Source of the DNA: Blattamonas nauphoetae
Lineage: Eukaryota; Preaxostyla; Oxymonadida
Length of the DNA stretch: 64,000 nucleotides
Direction of reading: 5' to 3'
NCBI GenBank assembly: GCA_033064195.1
Contig: JARBJD010000034.1
Coordinates: 186,001 to 250,000 of the forward strand
A model generated the notes under the pieces. The model ran no database searches and was not told where the DNA came from. It saw only the letters and a program-made list of their open reading frames with translations. The position numbers and the translations under genes were made by a program. Positions 1 to 12,700 of this stretch are shown here, piece after piece. Numbering within the stretch: the stretch's first letter is position 1; each line of letters begins with the position of its first letter.

Positions 1-1901
1 GCTTCGGATTCTCTTCTCCTAGAATCATTCCAAGAAGAACCATTTCTGTTGTGCTTCCATCAATCCGAAATGAATTGCGAGAGACGATGCTCGGAGAATA
101 TATGTCGCTTGTTGGAGAATCTAATTTTTTCTTGACGACACAACTGTTGCTTCTGACGTAAATATCTTCGGTCGGTCCACAAACTGATCATAAACCAGGC
201 GAGGCAAAATCGACACTTCCAGCAAGAAGCCCCGTTCACTTCACAGCTTGATTCGGAGTTGCAGTCGCTGCTGCTGCCCCTCCACTGAACGACACACTTA
301 ATTCCACAGTTGGAGTGAACTCGAGGAGAGGAAGGAGATCACGATCATCGACGTATTGGTTGTCATGGGTATTGAGACTGGCCGAAGTTGGGTTGCTAAC
401 TTTAACGTGAAAGAGATGTCAGTTGTGATCCAGCATGCGAATGAGAGACTTCATCCGTCTGAGGATGGTTTGTTGAAGTTTGATCCCGTATCCTGTTTTG
501 GAAGTGGAGCTGATCGACTTCGACGGATTGATCCGCTTTGTCCTCGTGGTTGAGAAGGATCCTCTCCTCTCGTCTAATTACAGCCCAAAAGGGAGATTCA
601 GAGATTACGATTGGGAGGTTCATGTCTGATTGATACGTGTTGGCCTCTGCTTCTGCCGCACTGTTCCCTTCAGAGCAGGTGGATCTGTGGAAGAAGAATC
701 TCGTGACTGTGAGAGAGATTTCACTGCGGAACACTCGAGTTGCCCTCCAATTCCGTACAAACTCGTTGCCCCAATGAGATGTTAATGAAAGTGTCGGTTT
801 GGTGGAGGCATGAAGAGAAGGACGTGTTCCAGTTCATCACAATCCATCTTCCCTTCGACGATAACATCCCTGCCCCGCTGTGTTGGCCGCCGCACTCTGA
901 AATAACAACCGGACGTTGATTCACTTTCCTTTCAGAGATATGTATTCTTGACCTCACAACTGTTTCAGAAGAGGTGTATTTCGTCAGTAGTACTAAAACA
1001 GTGTTGTTTCCAATTGGTAGGCCTGTGAACGGTGAGATTTGGAGATTTAAGCCTCATTCGACCAAACGAAGAGGATGTGCCAGTGTAACTCAAGGATGCC
1101 CTTGAATCGAACTATGAAGCGATCCGTAATCATTGATCGGGCAATGACAACACCAGACCGTGGTCTTGTGGGTTCGATGGGCGATCCTGTTTTAGGAGAC
1201 AATAATACCATGCTGCTGCAGTTAAAGTTGGAATCACCACGGGATGGGTGATTTCCACGATCCGATACGCCTCAGGGACTGATCGACGCGAGTACTAGTA
1301 GAAATCCGAAGTCCCGAAAACGATGCTCTCCATCTTGTGGCACTGGTCGAAAAATCCTTCTGCCGCCTGAGTGACACTATATTTATCCTTTCCAAATAGC
1401 ATCTACTGTGTGAGATTGGTCGGAAACGGGGTAGTATTCCCTCCTGTGTGGATTGGATTCTTGTCGCCACCTAGACGTTGGAACCAAAGAATATATCAAA
1501 ATCGCTCATCATATTCTGTGGAAAACTGATTTGAACATTTTACTTGCATCTCGGAGGAGCTGTTGCCTTCTTTGATATGAAAAAGAAGTCGAGATGTCCG
1601 ATCTTTGTCTTGTTTGAGGGCTATTTCAAGTAAGTTTCCCAATGTTTGAACGGGGGAAACCGTTAATGAGGTAATCATCAGTACTTAGAGCATTCCTTAA
1701 CGTTAAATACATTCTCGATGGAGCTGAAACGGACATGAATGTTTTGAATGCAATTAACTGAATCGTTGTCAAATAAGCTTGAAACAGTTGACTCTGTAGC
1801 GTCGTGATGTTTCACTTCATAAAGGAGCGGCGATAAGGACCAGGAGGCGTTTGAACGTTTGTGTTTGTCGAATTTGATTTAGGCCAGCCCTTATTAAATG
1901 C
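1..1901. other. No intact gene; probable decayed surface-protein remnant
   Basis: Nothing here gives a believable full-length product. On the minus strand, short stretches near 950-400 and 1680-1500 have the Ser/Thr/Asn-rich, short-strand texture of the beta-helix ectodomains elsewhere in the window (for example a run reading SSVFRSEISLTVTRFFFH), but they are broken by stops and frame changes. I read this as a degraded minus-strand copy of that family. It could also hold 5' sequence of gene 1, whose true start is uncertain. Confidence 0.35.
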
Positions 1902-3579
1902 ATGGCACTCTCTCGTATGTTGAGGGACCCGGTTTGGTTGTGGACTGAGATTTATCGAAGTCCTACCAGGTTGACAATCACCGATATTGAAGTCACATTC
2001 ACCAACTGCAAGTTCACAAACATGAAATACACCATAACTGGCGCTTTCAACGAAAAATTAGCTGGCGGATCAGCCATTTCTGTCTACACTTCAACGTACG
2101 GCAAAACCACAACCATCTCCATCGTTTCATGCAGCTTCTCAAAGTGTTCAGTCGAAAGCTCGTCAAAAGTGTATGCAGGGTGCGTCTATCTGTACAACCT
2201 GCACACATCGTCCCACTCAGTCGACAGCTGCTCCTTCGCCGACTGGTATCCTTCCACGGATTCCAACTCCGATCAGAACGGAGGCGGAATCGGGACGTAT
2301 TACACAGCAGCTCCGCTTCAAATCACAAATACCAATTTCACGTTGAGCGGAGTGACGACAAACAAGAATCACGGAGGGTTCTTTGCGTCGACAGCACCAA
2401 CACATCTCGACCACTCCACAACCATCGCAAACTGTCGTTTCATCGGCGATGCGATAACAACAGGGTTTGTTGTGAACATCAACTCAACACAGTATCTACA
2501 GGGCTCATTCTCGGTCACCGATTCGCAGATTATAGACACGAATTCTCAGCTCGTCATCTCCAAGATCACTTTCACTTCGTCGTCGGGATTCACCAGAACT
2601 AAAATCAGCAACACATCGATCGGGTACATTTCTGCCTCTTGCACCACTAATCCCATTCACTTAGTCGACTGCAACCTCACTCAGGGTTCGATCTCATTCG
2701 GCGGATCAACTCTCATGATTCTCTTCTCCGGCACCAATGTCACTGGAAAGCACTTTTTCTCAGGGAGCTCGAACATCTATCTTTATTCCACAAGTCATGT
2801 TGTTCTCCACCAATGTGATTTCACTGATTGTTCCACAACCAGTACTCAATACATCATTTACTCATACAGGCTCCCATCGCTGGTTGTGGACACTTGCTCC
2901 TTCACGCGATGCTCTGGTGGATACTCAACTCTAAACGTCGAAGAATGTTATTCTTTCTTCTATTTCTGCTCCTTCACGAATGTGACTGGGAGTCGAGCCT
3001 CTGCTGTGAAGTTAACTAAAAGCTACGAAACATTCTTCGATTCTTGCAGGTTTGATCTGTTGGAATCGAACAATGTGTTGGATGTAGTTGCCTATTCAAC
3101 GGCAGATATCACATGTCTGAACGAAACGTCAGTGATCGGATGCACGTCAAACCGGAAGATGTACGTCGGCATTTATTGGGCCGATGGAGTCGAACTGACC
3201 TCAATCGATGAAATACCCGTCGAAGCGGAAAAGAGCGAGATGAGAGTGGGAACGTGGACAACAAAACCAGAAGAACAAGTCGACGAAGAGTCAACCGAGA
3301 CAGAGCCAACTGAAGAGGAAGATAGTGAACAACAAATCCAAACTTTCTCATCACTTTCAGAAGCTCTCGGTTCACTTCAACCTTCGCCGATAACGAACGT
3401 AATCAATTTCACTGATGGTGTTTTCATTGAGCCCAATGTTCTGTCGGTGTCGCAGATCGTCGAAATTGTCGGCACTGGCTCAAATGTTCGCGATACACAC
3501 TCAACACAGCTGACAACAAATGGCTTCATTTCGACATCAAATGGCAGGCTCATTCTCCACTCGCTCCGACTCGTTCCTG
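1902..3579 (+). CDS. Gene 1, segment 1: beta-helix surface protein, N-terminal part
   Basis: First recognisable segment of a giant surface protein of about 3800 residues. The translation is rich in Ser, Thr, Asn and Cys and repeats short strand-turn units such as VDTCSFTRCSGG, typical of parallel beta-helix (pectate-lyase-like) ectodomains; many NxS/T sequons suggest an extracellular role. An acidic Glu/Thr-rich linker lies near residues 455-480. The ATG at 1902 is only the first in frame after a TGA at 1875; no signal peptide follows it, so the true start or an upstream exon is probably elsewhere. The frame breaks off at 3579 where a DIRS-like element begins and resumes at 9738 with reading LVPG-SSSSSGLAS. 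Function inferred from fold type only; adhesion or surface coating is likely. Confidence 0.7.
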
Positions 3580-3639
3580 GAGTTCCCTCTGGTCACTCCA
3601 AGCCCAAACGAGGGCTCCTCAACACAGCGAGTACCTGAA

Positions 3640-5498
3640 ATGGGCTGGCCGATCTGAGATTCTTTCAACAAAATAACGAAGCCTCCTCGTCTTTTCTCGC
3701 AAAACTGTTTTGTTAAGATACAAACGTTTTTCTCAATTCCTTGTTAAGAATGGACATAACGACGAACTGGCTGTTTATTCAACCTAACACCATTCAGTCA
3801 TATTTGTGTCAAACGAAGCAGTTACTTCTCCAACTACACCTCATAATCACTGGAGTTGATTGCGACGAGGTTCACCGAGGCGACACAACCCGAGATTAAA
3901 GGCAGGGACAGAACACATGACTACAGTACACCACCAGGAAACGACAAGCGCAGCGAACAAGGAAGACGAGGAGGTGGACCAGGGTGTCATACATTTCGGA
4001 CATCATTGGAACCGATATCAACATAATTCTCAGAACTCAAAATTTTGTCGAATAGCCCATGTTTCTTGATCAAACACCGTTCGACCGGAAGTACTGATTC
4101 AAGGTGTTTAGTGTCATTTCGCACGAATCCAATTGTTATTCGCGATCGAGTATCATACCCTTGAGGCGAATAGCAGTGACACACTATATTTCGTACGTGT
4201 CGAACTCCGTGGGATCGGACATCTGCTTTGGACAAATGAAGACTTTGATCATGCCGATCGCGAGGGAGGTTGGACAAAACACCGATTCCGAGTCGTATCG
4301 ATGACTCATGTTTTCCAAAAGGACTGAACGAGCTGCCCACCCCAGTTGATGCTTTAAGTTGCGCCCACGAACTCAAAGGTTAAAAAATAATACGTGATTC
4401 ATCCTCGAAACATATTACAGTGCGGACAGCACCCAGATTTCTCTCACGCTGGAGAATCTCTTTCAGGAAACGCTGCTCAGTGACATCGCCACACGATGAG
4501 GAAACAAAGGAGAATGGTGGCAGACGTCGCCATTCCCCAGAATCAAACACATCATGGCGTCACAATACAAGCTCTAGAAATGATGGTTGTTCGTACACAA
4601 GAGGCTAGACCAGTGGATCATGTCCGACGATCCGATAGAACGCAAGCTGAGTCTGGACGTCCCTCAGACTTCACAAATCGACCACGATCGTTTACGTTGG
4701 TTTTTAACGGGTACAGACCGACAGAGGGAGACTTTCTGATCGCCTGGAGGACTTTAGCACCAGATCGACAATTTAGACGTCCCAAATTAGTTTCTGGTTT
4801 CAGCTTCGAGTTTCTACAACTATGAACGTTGATATTGGGAGGACCGTTGATCTCGCGGAACAAAGTACAATCCATTCGTGGTCTGCAGCTCGTGGCCTCC
4901 AAATCCAGACATTTGGAGGAACGAAGGGGAGTTCACATGATGAACGTGCTCATTTATTAATAGTTAACTTGTGTGAATGGAATGTTTGGTTTCACACACT
5001 GCGTGACCAAGATGATTGATCTTTATCAGGCCGGCCAGACGTGGGTTTTATGGACTGTCTTACAGGATGATTTACGAGCTCCGGGCAACTACTGGAATGC
5101 AGACAATCCAGGACCGTCCTTATGTCAATATTTCCATCGAATCATGTTCTTCCTGACTACCGTGAGAATTTCACGTCAACCAAATCTGGAACATGTCCAT
5201 CGTTGATGTCTCGAATACGAGTCAGGAATCTCACCTGCACTATCGGAAGAAGCGAGATAGTTCCGCTTCTATCCACATTCCTGTGGTCCTTCAGAATTTA
5301 AGCCACAAAGAACTCTTGAGGGCACACTGCGATCTGCAATCCCCTCGGCACGGTCAGAAGAATGAATTGCGGGAAGTGTCAGATCATCCAGATCATTCGC
5401 CGAAATATCCTGAAGCGGGTGAAGCAGAAATGCCAATTGGATTTAAAATACGCACAACAGACGCGACACATCAAGCTTGAAAATAATAACACTTTATA
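3640..5498. other. DIRS-like element interior, left part; no intact gene
   Basis: Only short ORFs occur. Some plus-strand pieces have the Ser/Thr-rich texture of the host surface proteins, but I cannot align any of them convincingly. No reverse transcriptase or recombinase motif is seen. Confidence 0.4.
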
Positions 5499-6882
5499 GT
5501 GGAAATTTAACCCGATACTTTAATTTAACCCGATACTTTTCTCCCATTTTTTGGACCCCTGTTTCCATCCATCCCATATTTCTCGGAACCCATAACTTTT
5601 TGGGTCCCACCATTTCCGGGTTGGATATCTACCCTCCCCCATCAATCACTTGAGGTAGAAATCGAACCTCCAAAATAGGATCCCCGGGTGGGGTCTCCTA
5701 TTTAGGAGCCTTTTTTTCTAATTTTTGACCCTTTTTGGCTCCCAAATAGGAGGTCCTTAACATTTAAGCTTAGGAAAGCCGAACTTCACGACCACTTTTC
5801 TCCACGCCTGTTCATGATTTTTCAATCCCAGTTCATTTCTGGTGATTTGGGATGGTTTTCTCTCAAAATGACAATTTTTGAAAATGAAAAATCCTGGGGG
5901 GATCTGGGTGGAAATTAAGGGTGAAATATTGATTTACCTGTATAACAAGCTTAGGATCTTGAAAACTTGTTTTGATCATATCTCCACAACCAAACATGAT
6001 CCAGACATGAAACTTTTACCAATATGGATGTTTTGTTGAGAAGTATTTTTCGGAAAATTTTGAGAATTTTCGAAGACCTCCTATTTTGGCACTTTATGGT
6101 TTTTCCGTGTTTTTCTCAGAATCTCCACCTCCATCTCACTCTCTGAGAACGAATCTGTCGAAAATGATGATTTGGATTGGATTCTGATGGTGTCTCCACC
6201 ATTTTGACGGAATTTGGAGACTGGTGCATCATCCCATGTCAAGTGACAGCTCTCATTTGGAACCAAGGTTAAAAAAGAAAAAAAATATCTCAACTGCCGC
6301 AAGGGGATTTTTTCAAAATTTTCCGAAAAAATACTTCTCAACAAAACATCCATATTGGTAAAAGTTTCATGTCTGGATCATGTTTGGTTGTGGAGATATG
6401 ATCAAAACAAGTTTTCAAGATCCTAAGCTTGTTATACAGGTAAATCAATATTTCACCCTAAATTTCCACCCAGATCCCCCCAGGATTTTTCATTTTTCAA
6501 AAATTGTCATTTTGAGAGAAAACCATCCCAAATCACCAGAAATGAACTGGGATTGAAAAATCATGAACAGGCGTGGAGAAAAGTGGTCGTGAAGTTCGGC
6601 TTTCCTAAGCTTAAATGTTAAGGACCTCCTATTTGGGAGCCAAAAAAGGGTCAAAAAATTAGAAAAAAAAGGCTCCTAAATAGGAGACCCCACCCGGGGA
6701 TCCTATTTTGGAGGTTCGATTTCTACCTCAAGTGATTGATGGGGGAGGGTAGATATCCAACCCGGAAATGGTGGGACCCAAAAAGTTATGGGTTCCGAGA
6801 AATATGGGATGGATGGAAACAGGGGTCCAAAAAATGGGAGAAAAGTATCGGGTTAAATTAAAGTATCGGGTTAAATTTCCAC
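5499..6882. mobile_element. Fold-back element with ~575-bp inverted arms
   Basis: Two near-identical inverted arms (about 5499-6076 and 6310-6882) flank a loop of roughly 230 bp. The ends read GTGGAAATTTAACCCGATAC, with TATA on both sides, consistent with a TA-type target duplication. The arms include a second adjacent copy of the terminal AATTTAACCCGATAC motif. There is no coding capacity beyond chance ORFs. It lies wholly inside the DIRS-like element and therefore inserted after it. It is a MITE-like or fold-back element, possibly mobilised by a Tc1/mariner-type transposase, which is inference from the TA flanks. Confidence 0.85.
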
Positions 6883-9374
6883 TATACCCAGGATGAACCC
6901 ACTACTCTTCGACAATCAATGAACAACGGGAACGAACTTCGAACAATTCTTTGCGAAAGTGTGCAGAGGAGCTTTCACTTGAACTTTGAGAACGACACTC
7001 TGAAACGGCTCCAGAAACATTGGATGTATAAATCAAGCCTGAAGTTGACAATTCGACAATCACATTTGGAGAGGATGAGTAAACCTACATATAAGACTCT
7101 TGTCTGCTCACTAACGACCTCTCATCCACAATCGTGCCAAGCTCGCTCACATCAAAGGAGAGAGGCTTCTCCTGGATGATCGCGATCTTGGAATTGAATG
7201 ATAATCAGAGAAGAGTGAATGGGGTCACTCCATCCTTCGTCATCTTCACTCCCTCTCGTCGACGAACGGTTCAGACACTGTGCGTTCGGACACGTCGAAA
7301 TCAAGTCTTCAATCATACCTCTCAACTACCCTCTCCAATGGTGCCGGTCGCAGAATAACCGATCAATCTATACTCCCTTTCCTGTTCGCCTCATCTGCAG
7401 CATCAACAATATGAAACACGAGGTGCTCGTGGCGAGTCGAATGCGATGCCGAAGTGAGGAGAAAGAAGCCTGTCGGGTTGGACAGTGTGTGGACAGAGCG
7501 GAAGACATCAACGGAATTGGTCTTCTGTGTGAAGATGAAACGGAGAGTTGCTCCTCGATCCATGGGAAGGTGTCAATTTGATGCGGCTCTTCCCGAGAGG
7601 AAATGAGGATCCGTTGTCGATAAGGAAGAGGATGCAGAAGCTAAATCGATTGGCAGCCGTGACAGATGTAATAGGCCGATCTTCTAATGCCTCAACGACA
7701 CCAGGATCGTTTGGTGTCGTTGAAGATTGAATTGGGAGAAGAGAAGTGGAACCAGATTTCCATCTTCATCTCGGATTTGGCGGTACGTGACACAACCACA
7801 TCAAAAACGTCTCTGATCGATATTCCATCGCAGTCGCCTCACTCAACATTTGTTCAATAGATGTTTGTAGTGTTTTCATGTTCGACTGACCAGCAGAGAA
7901 CACGACCACATTCACGACACTCCTTCACGATGCTGCGACAATGAGCAACTCCCCAAAGATCCCTTTGGAACAGGGATTGTGAACAAGCGAACTGTCTTCT
8001 TGATTAGAGATGGGAGTGAAGTAGTATTTAAGCTCAATTAAAGACACCGACGGAAGGTGGATCAGAAACGAAGTTCATGCGAGTTCAGGAGGGGCTGCTT
8101 CATCGTTTCAAGAACACAGCTGAAATCAACCAGATATACTCTGGAATCAGAAGGATTCGGACTGCGAACGAGAATCGTAGAACTGCCCACATCGTTCTCT
8201 TGGTCATCCTGGATATGGACAGCCGGAAGATAGTCGACTTTTCTTTTCTCCAAGGTGCTAACTTCGAGTGATGTGATGAAAAAAGGGCAGAATGCTCTGC
8301 TGTTTAACCCCCACCAATGTCCAACGACGGAAACGGACACTGTTGATCGAGGCTGTGTCGATGAGGAACTCCGAAATGCAGAGGATGGATGTCTGACAAC
8401 AAACAACGTTCGTCATCCTTCTTAAACATGCGCAGACACATTCTTTGGAAAGGAATCTCAATGAAGGGGATCATCAATCAATGGACATGAGGGAGATGGA
8501 GATATGAAATGGAGGTGTCAGTGATTGAAGTGGGACTATACCACAGGTCAAACTGTCATAAACAGATCGCATTCGGCCCATTGTACTTCCCGCATCACTC
8601 CCGATGCGTGTGAGAAACTGTGAAGAAGATGTCGATGACCAGCGTGAGCAGCGCATCCCCACACTTGTTCTCAATTTGGAGGATAGTCGTGGAAAGAAAA
8701 GATCACCATTGGCGAAGTGATGGGGAGCAAATGAACAGGATGTGAGGATGATATGCGTGAGAATATCTCCACAGGGAGGACTGTGCAGAGTCTGAAGGAG
8801 AGAGTTTGTTTGAGGGTGACAGATGGGGTTGGCAGAGGGAGTGAAGCGTGGAGATGCACAGTCTCGGTATGTTTTTCTCTGGATTGAAGGAGTGAGGTCT
8901 GTGAAAGAGGAGCAAGTGCACGGCGTCACCAATGGGTCTCTCGCCTGGTTGAGAAGGAATCGATTTGGAATGCGAACAGAGAGACAGGCGAATAGATATC
9001 GCGATTGCGATCGAGTGGATCAATTTAAAAATGTTGATTTGTATGTCCATCAACATGAGAGGATTGGAAGAAGGCTCTCATCAGCGGATGCCCTCACTCG
9101 ATTTGGAAAGCGAGAAGAGGATGAAGGAACGAGAGGTGAGCATAATGAAGACCAAAGTGGGGGAGGGCTGGTCGAGGAGACAGCAGTGCGGGTGATTGAT
9201 CATCAAGCCCTCCTCCTCTGTTTCTTCTCATCATCTTTAACCAGAACTTGTTCTCCAGGAGGTGCCAGCCCCGATGGGGGTCACGGCCAAAGAAGATCAT
9301 CGAATCGAAGCAAACACTAGAAGGCTTCTTCTTTTTGGTTCTCTCTTTGCTTCCTTTAGACTTTCCTTTCAACA
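6883..9374. other. DIRS-like element interior, right part; no intact gene
   Basis: Several ORFs of 60-165 codons overlap on both strands (for example at 8474-8932 minus and 8823-9320 plus). They share no recognisable motif and look like chance frames in Ser/Pro-rich DNA. No transposition protein is recognised. Confidence 0.4.
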
Positions 9375-9456
9375 CTCGCTGTGTTGAGGAGCCCTCGTTT
9401 GGGCTTGGAGTGACCAGAGGGAACTCCTCCAAGACAAACGAGTGCTCCTCAACATT
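9375..9456 (+). repeat. Internal complementary region of the DIRS-like element
   Basis: The sequence reads CTCGCTGTGTTGAGGAGCCC...GAACTC followed after three bases by CAAGACAAACGAGTGCTCC. The first half is the reverse complement of the element's left end at 3580 and the second half that of its right end at 9737. In DIRS elements this region templates completion of both ends in a circular intermediate. Confidence 0.8.
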
Positions 9457-9737
9457 GCAACTCTGCCACACAACCTGGCAAGTTCTGGCATTTTCACTTC
9501 ACCTCGTCTCATTAGACCATTTGGCAAGTTTTTGTTCCCTGTTAGGGATTTCTTGCCCACATTACCTTTTTTGCTTCCTCAACGGCCCCATTATGGGGTA
9601 AACCAACCTGTGAACTTCTAGTTCCCCGTTGGGTAATTCGGAAACAGATAAAAAACTTTTATTTTGTTTCTTTGAATCTCTTTATCGGCCAGCCCATTTC
9701 AGGTACTCGCTGTGTTGAGGAGCACTCGTTTGTCTTG

Positions 9738-12700
9738 GATCATCGTCATCGTCGGGTCTTGCTTCAACTGCAGACGGTGGAAGTCTGTTTGTCCTGAATG
9801 TGATTGTGGACGACCTTTCTACAATCTCCGCCAGTCTGTTTCGGTTGACATCGGGTTCATCAGAGATCCGTCACTCCGTCTTCAAAAACATCGAATCTGA
9901 ACAATCGCTGATCTGTTTGTCAGAGACATCCTCCCTCGCCATCTCCAACTCTCTCTTTTTGTCCATCACGCGAACAAGTCTCGCACCAACTCCGTATGAA
10001 ACCACCCAATGTGCGAGCTGCATTGAGGGAAAAACAAGTGGAACTGTGAAAGTGCTTTATTCTCGTTTTGGAGCATGCACAACGAACGGGCGAGCTGGAG
10101 CGATAGATTTGGAGAAGAGTGAAGCCACCAGCGCTGTCGAGATGGCATACTGTTTCTTCGATCAGAATTCAGCTGGATCGACTGTTCCCAATGCGTCGAG
10201 AGGAGACGATGTCGTCCTCAAGTCATTCGACGACTCCAACACCCATCTCGATTTATCAACCATCCAGTCTCTCCCATCCATCTTCTCCATACTCATCGAC
10301 TCAACACACGCCATTGTCCCTCCTCCAGCCCTCCTTCACATGACAACCACAGGTGTTGATGATCCACTGACATGGAGCCATCACTACGGTCGCATCACCA
10401 AATCCCTCCTTCAGAAACACACACTCCAATACCTTCTTGAGATTCGTTTCAGGAACAATTCAGTGACTCAACTCACATCAGAGATTCTTCATAGCGAGAC
10501 AATGACGCCGTTCATCTTTCAGAATTCAACTGTCTTTGTGAAACTCTCTGGATATGGTGCTTCCAAACTCACTGTGGATCAGCAGAACGAAGTGTTCATT
10601 CAGATCCAACAGGCTTTCTTATCGTTCGAGGGTCTCCAATTTGTGTTTGATGAGCTGACAACACCAGCCTTCACTTGTGAGAAAGACTCGTCGATTTCCC
10701 TCTCCAGGACGGGCCTCAAACTCACCAATCCAACACTCACCCAACCTTACATCGAGTCTGTCGGGCCGTATGTCTTTGTAGAATATCAATTCTTCCTCCA
10801 AAACATCAAATTGGACAGCACTCCCTTTATTCAACTCATCCGTGCTGAGAAGGATGCTAACGTTTCCTTCCTGGAAACAACTCCTCTTCTCGCCAGTTCT
10901 CTGAACACCCCTTTCATCGTCTGCGAGGGAGCTCAGACATTTTTGATGAAGACGCTCAAATTGAATTCTTCTTTCGTCAATTCGGCATCGTTTGCGAGCG
11001 CCAAAGATTCAACAGTCGTTCATGAAAGAAATCAGATCCAACTTCTTAAGTCTAATGCACAAGGCGCTTTCCTTCACCTGGAAAATTCTTCTGTCCAAAT
11101 CTCTAGAGATACCAGTATTTCAAGCTCAGCGAAACACGGCGGAGTTCTTTTCTCGAAGGACTCCAGTGTGAGCATCAGTTCTGGAACCTTCTCGAATTGC
11201 GAAGCTGAAGAAGGTGGATTTGCATACGTCATCGCATCCACTCTGACAGTCACTTCGACGTCTTTCCTCTCCAATTCTGCGAAGAGGGGAGGAGTGTTCT
11301 TTGTCGACTTCGGAAAGGACTCCTCCTCATCACTCTCATTGGATTTGTCAACTTTCACAGCCAACTCTGCTACTAATGTGGATGAGAAAGGAGTTGATTC
11401 TGGGAAGGGAGGAGTTGTGTATTTGAAGGGGACGACAAGTGCTCAGCATCCTCTCGTTCTGCCAAATTCTCATTTTGAGGAGAACACAGCGACATTTGGG
11501 AATGATCAGTTCGTCGAGGAGGAAGTGCTGGGAGAGACAGGACCAGATTTACTTTCGAGATGTGGTGGCGATTCCTACAGCAGATTCCCACACCTCGAAA
11601 TCGAGAACCGGAATGGAAATATCACTGAACTCACCCGAATCTCCAACTTCCTTCCATTCCCAACGCTGAAAATATCGAATAAATCTTCAGCTACGGATGC
11701 TGATGCCTGCAAGTGGTCCAACACCGACTGCAAGACGATCCAATATGCCCTCCAATTTCTTCCGACAACCTATCCCGACGAGAAAAGCCTGTTCCAGCGA
11801 ACATGCGTTCAATCACACTCTCCACTGACAACAGAACCAGTTGAATTGAACAAACACGATCTGTATTATTCAAATTATGCTTTCGCAACCTACATGACTT
11901 ACGCTGTATGTCTCACAGCAGATTATAAAACGAAGGAGGGAGTTGTGTTCACGATCGTAGATCAATCAAGACTGACAGTTTATGCGATCACGTTTTCGTT
12001 GACTCCATTGCATCAAATCGTGACGGTTAAGTCCACCGACGGGCGATTTGCGATGGACAACTGCCATGTCCAGAGCGAGCGTGACTCCACAACTTCGATC
12101 TCTCCGATCTGCTCAGTCGGAACCTCACTCATCCTGAATGCCGTCTCATTCTCAATCAACTATGCCCCGTCACGAGCAACTTTCTCTGCTCCTCTCGTCT
12201 ATTTCGCGCCAACGCCTTCAGAAGAAGGCGGACTTGGATCAGGGACGTGCGATATCACCGACTGTTCACTGATAAATCTCACTTTTGAAGGAACAACGAT
12301 GTTCAAAATTGAAACTACCGGCTGCGTCAGTTTTGTTCTTCGATCACTCACTGAAGTCACAACCGATCTGGACAAAGGGAAGTACATCACTCTGAAGGGA
12401 CAGTCTTTCAAAAAGCAGATCCAACCGTCGCTTTGGCCGTCGAACCTCAACACAGCAGATCTGCCCAATTTCCTTGGGGAGGATATTTCGATGGACGAAA
12501 ACGACAAGTGGAGAAATAACTCGCTTGTGTATTGGCTGATCTCTCCTTCGGAAGAGATCCACATCGGATCAGATGAGCATGCTGTCGATCATCCGAACTG
12601 TGGATCATCCACTTTCAAATGCACTGCTCTGGATTCCGCTTTCCAATCGGCTGATCTCAACAACATCACCATCCTCGCCCTTTCGATGTCGATGATGCTC

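Larger units (their letters stand above)
3580..9737 (+). mobile_element. Non-autonomous DIRS-like element inserted in gene 1
   Basis: A 6158-bp element recognised by its ends. The left end (GAGTTCCCTCTGGTCACTCC...) and right end (...CTCGTTTGTCTTG) share an inverted block beginning CTCCTCAACACAGCGAG and running on through AAATGGGCTGGCCGAT. Near the right end, 9375-9456 holds the complements of both outer ends back to back, which is the internal complementary region that defines DIRS-type tyrosine-recombinase retrotransposons. There is no target-site duplication, as expected for that class. I see no reverse transcriptase or recombinase region, so it is an old, non-autonomous relic. About 280 bp after the internal region resembles the matching part of the DIRS element at 32178-38919. 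A fold-back element is nested at 5499-6882. Confidence 0.8.

Noticed and set aside
8474-9471. Overlapping ORFs of 114-165 codons on both strands as genes
   Set aside because: They overlap on opposite strands inside a decayed element and have no motif or coding texture.
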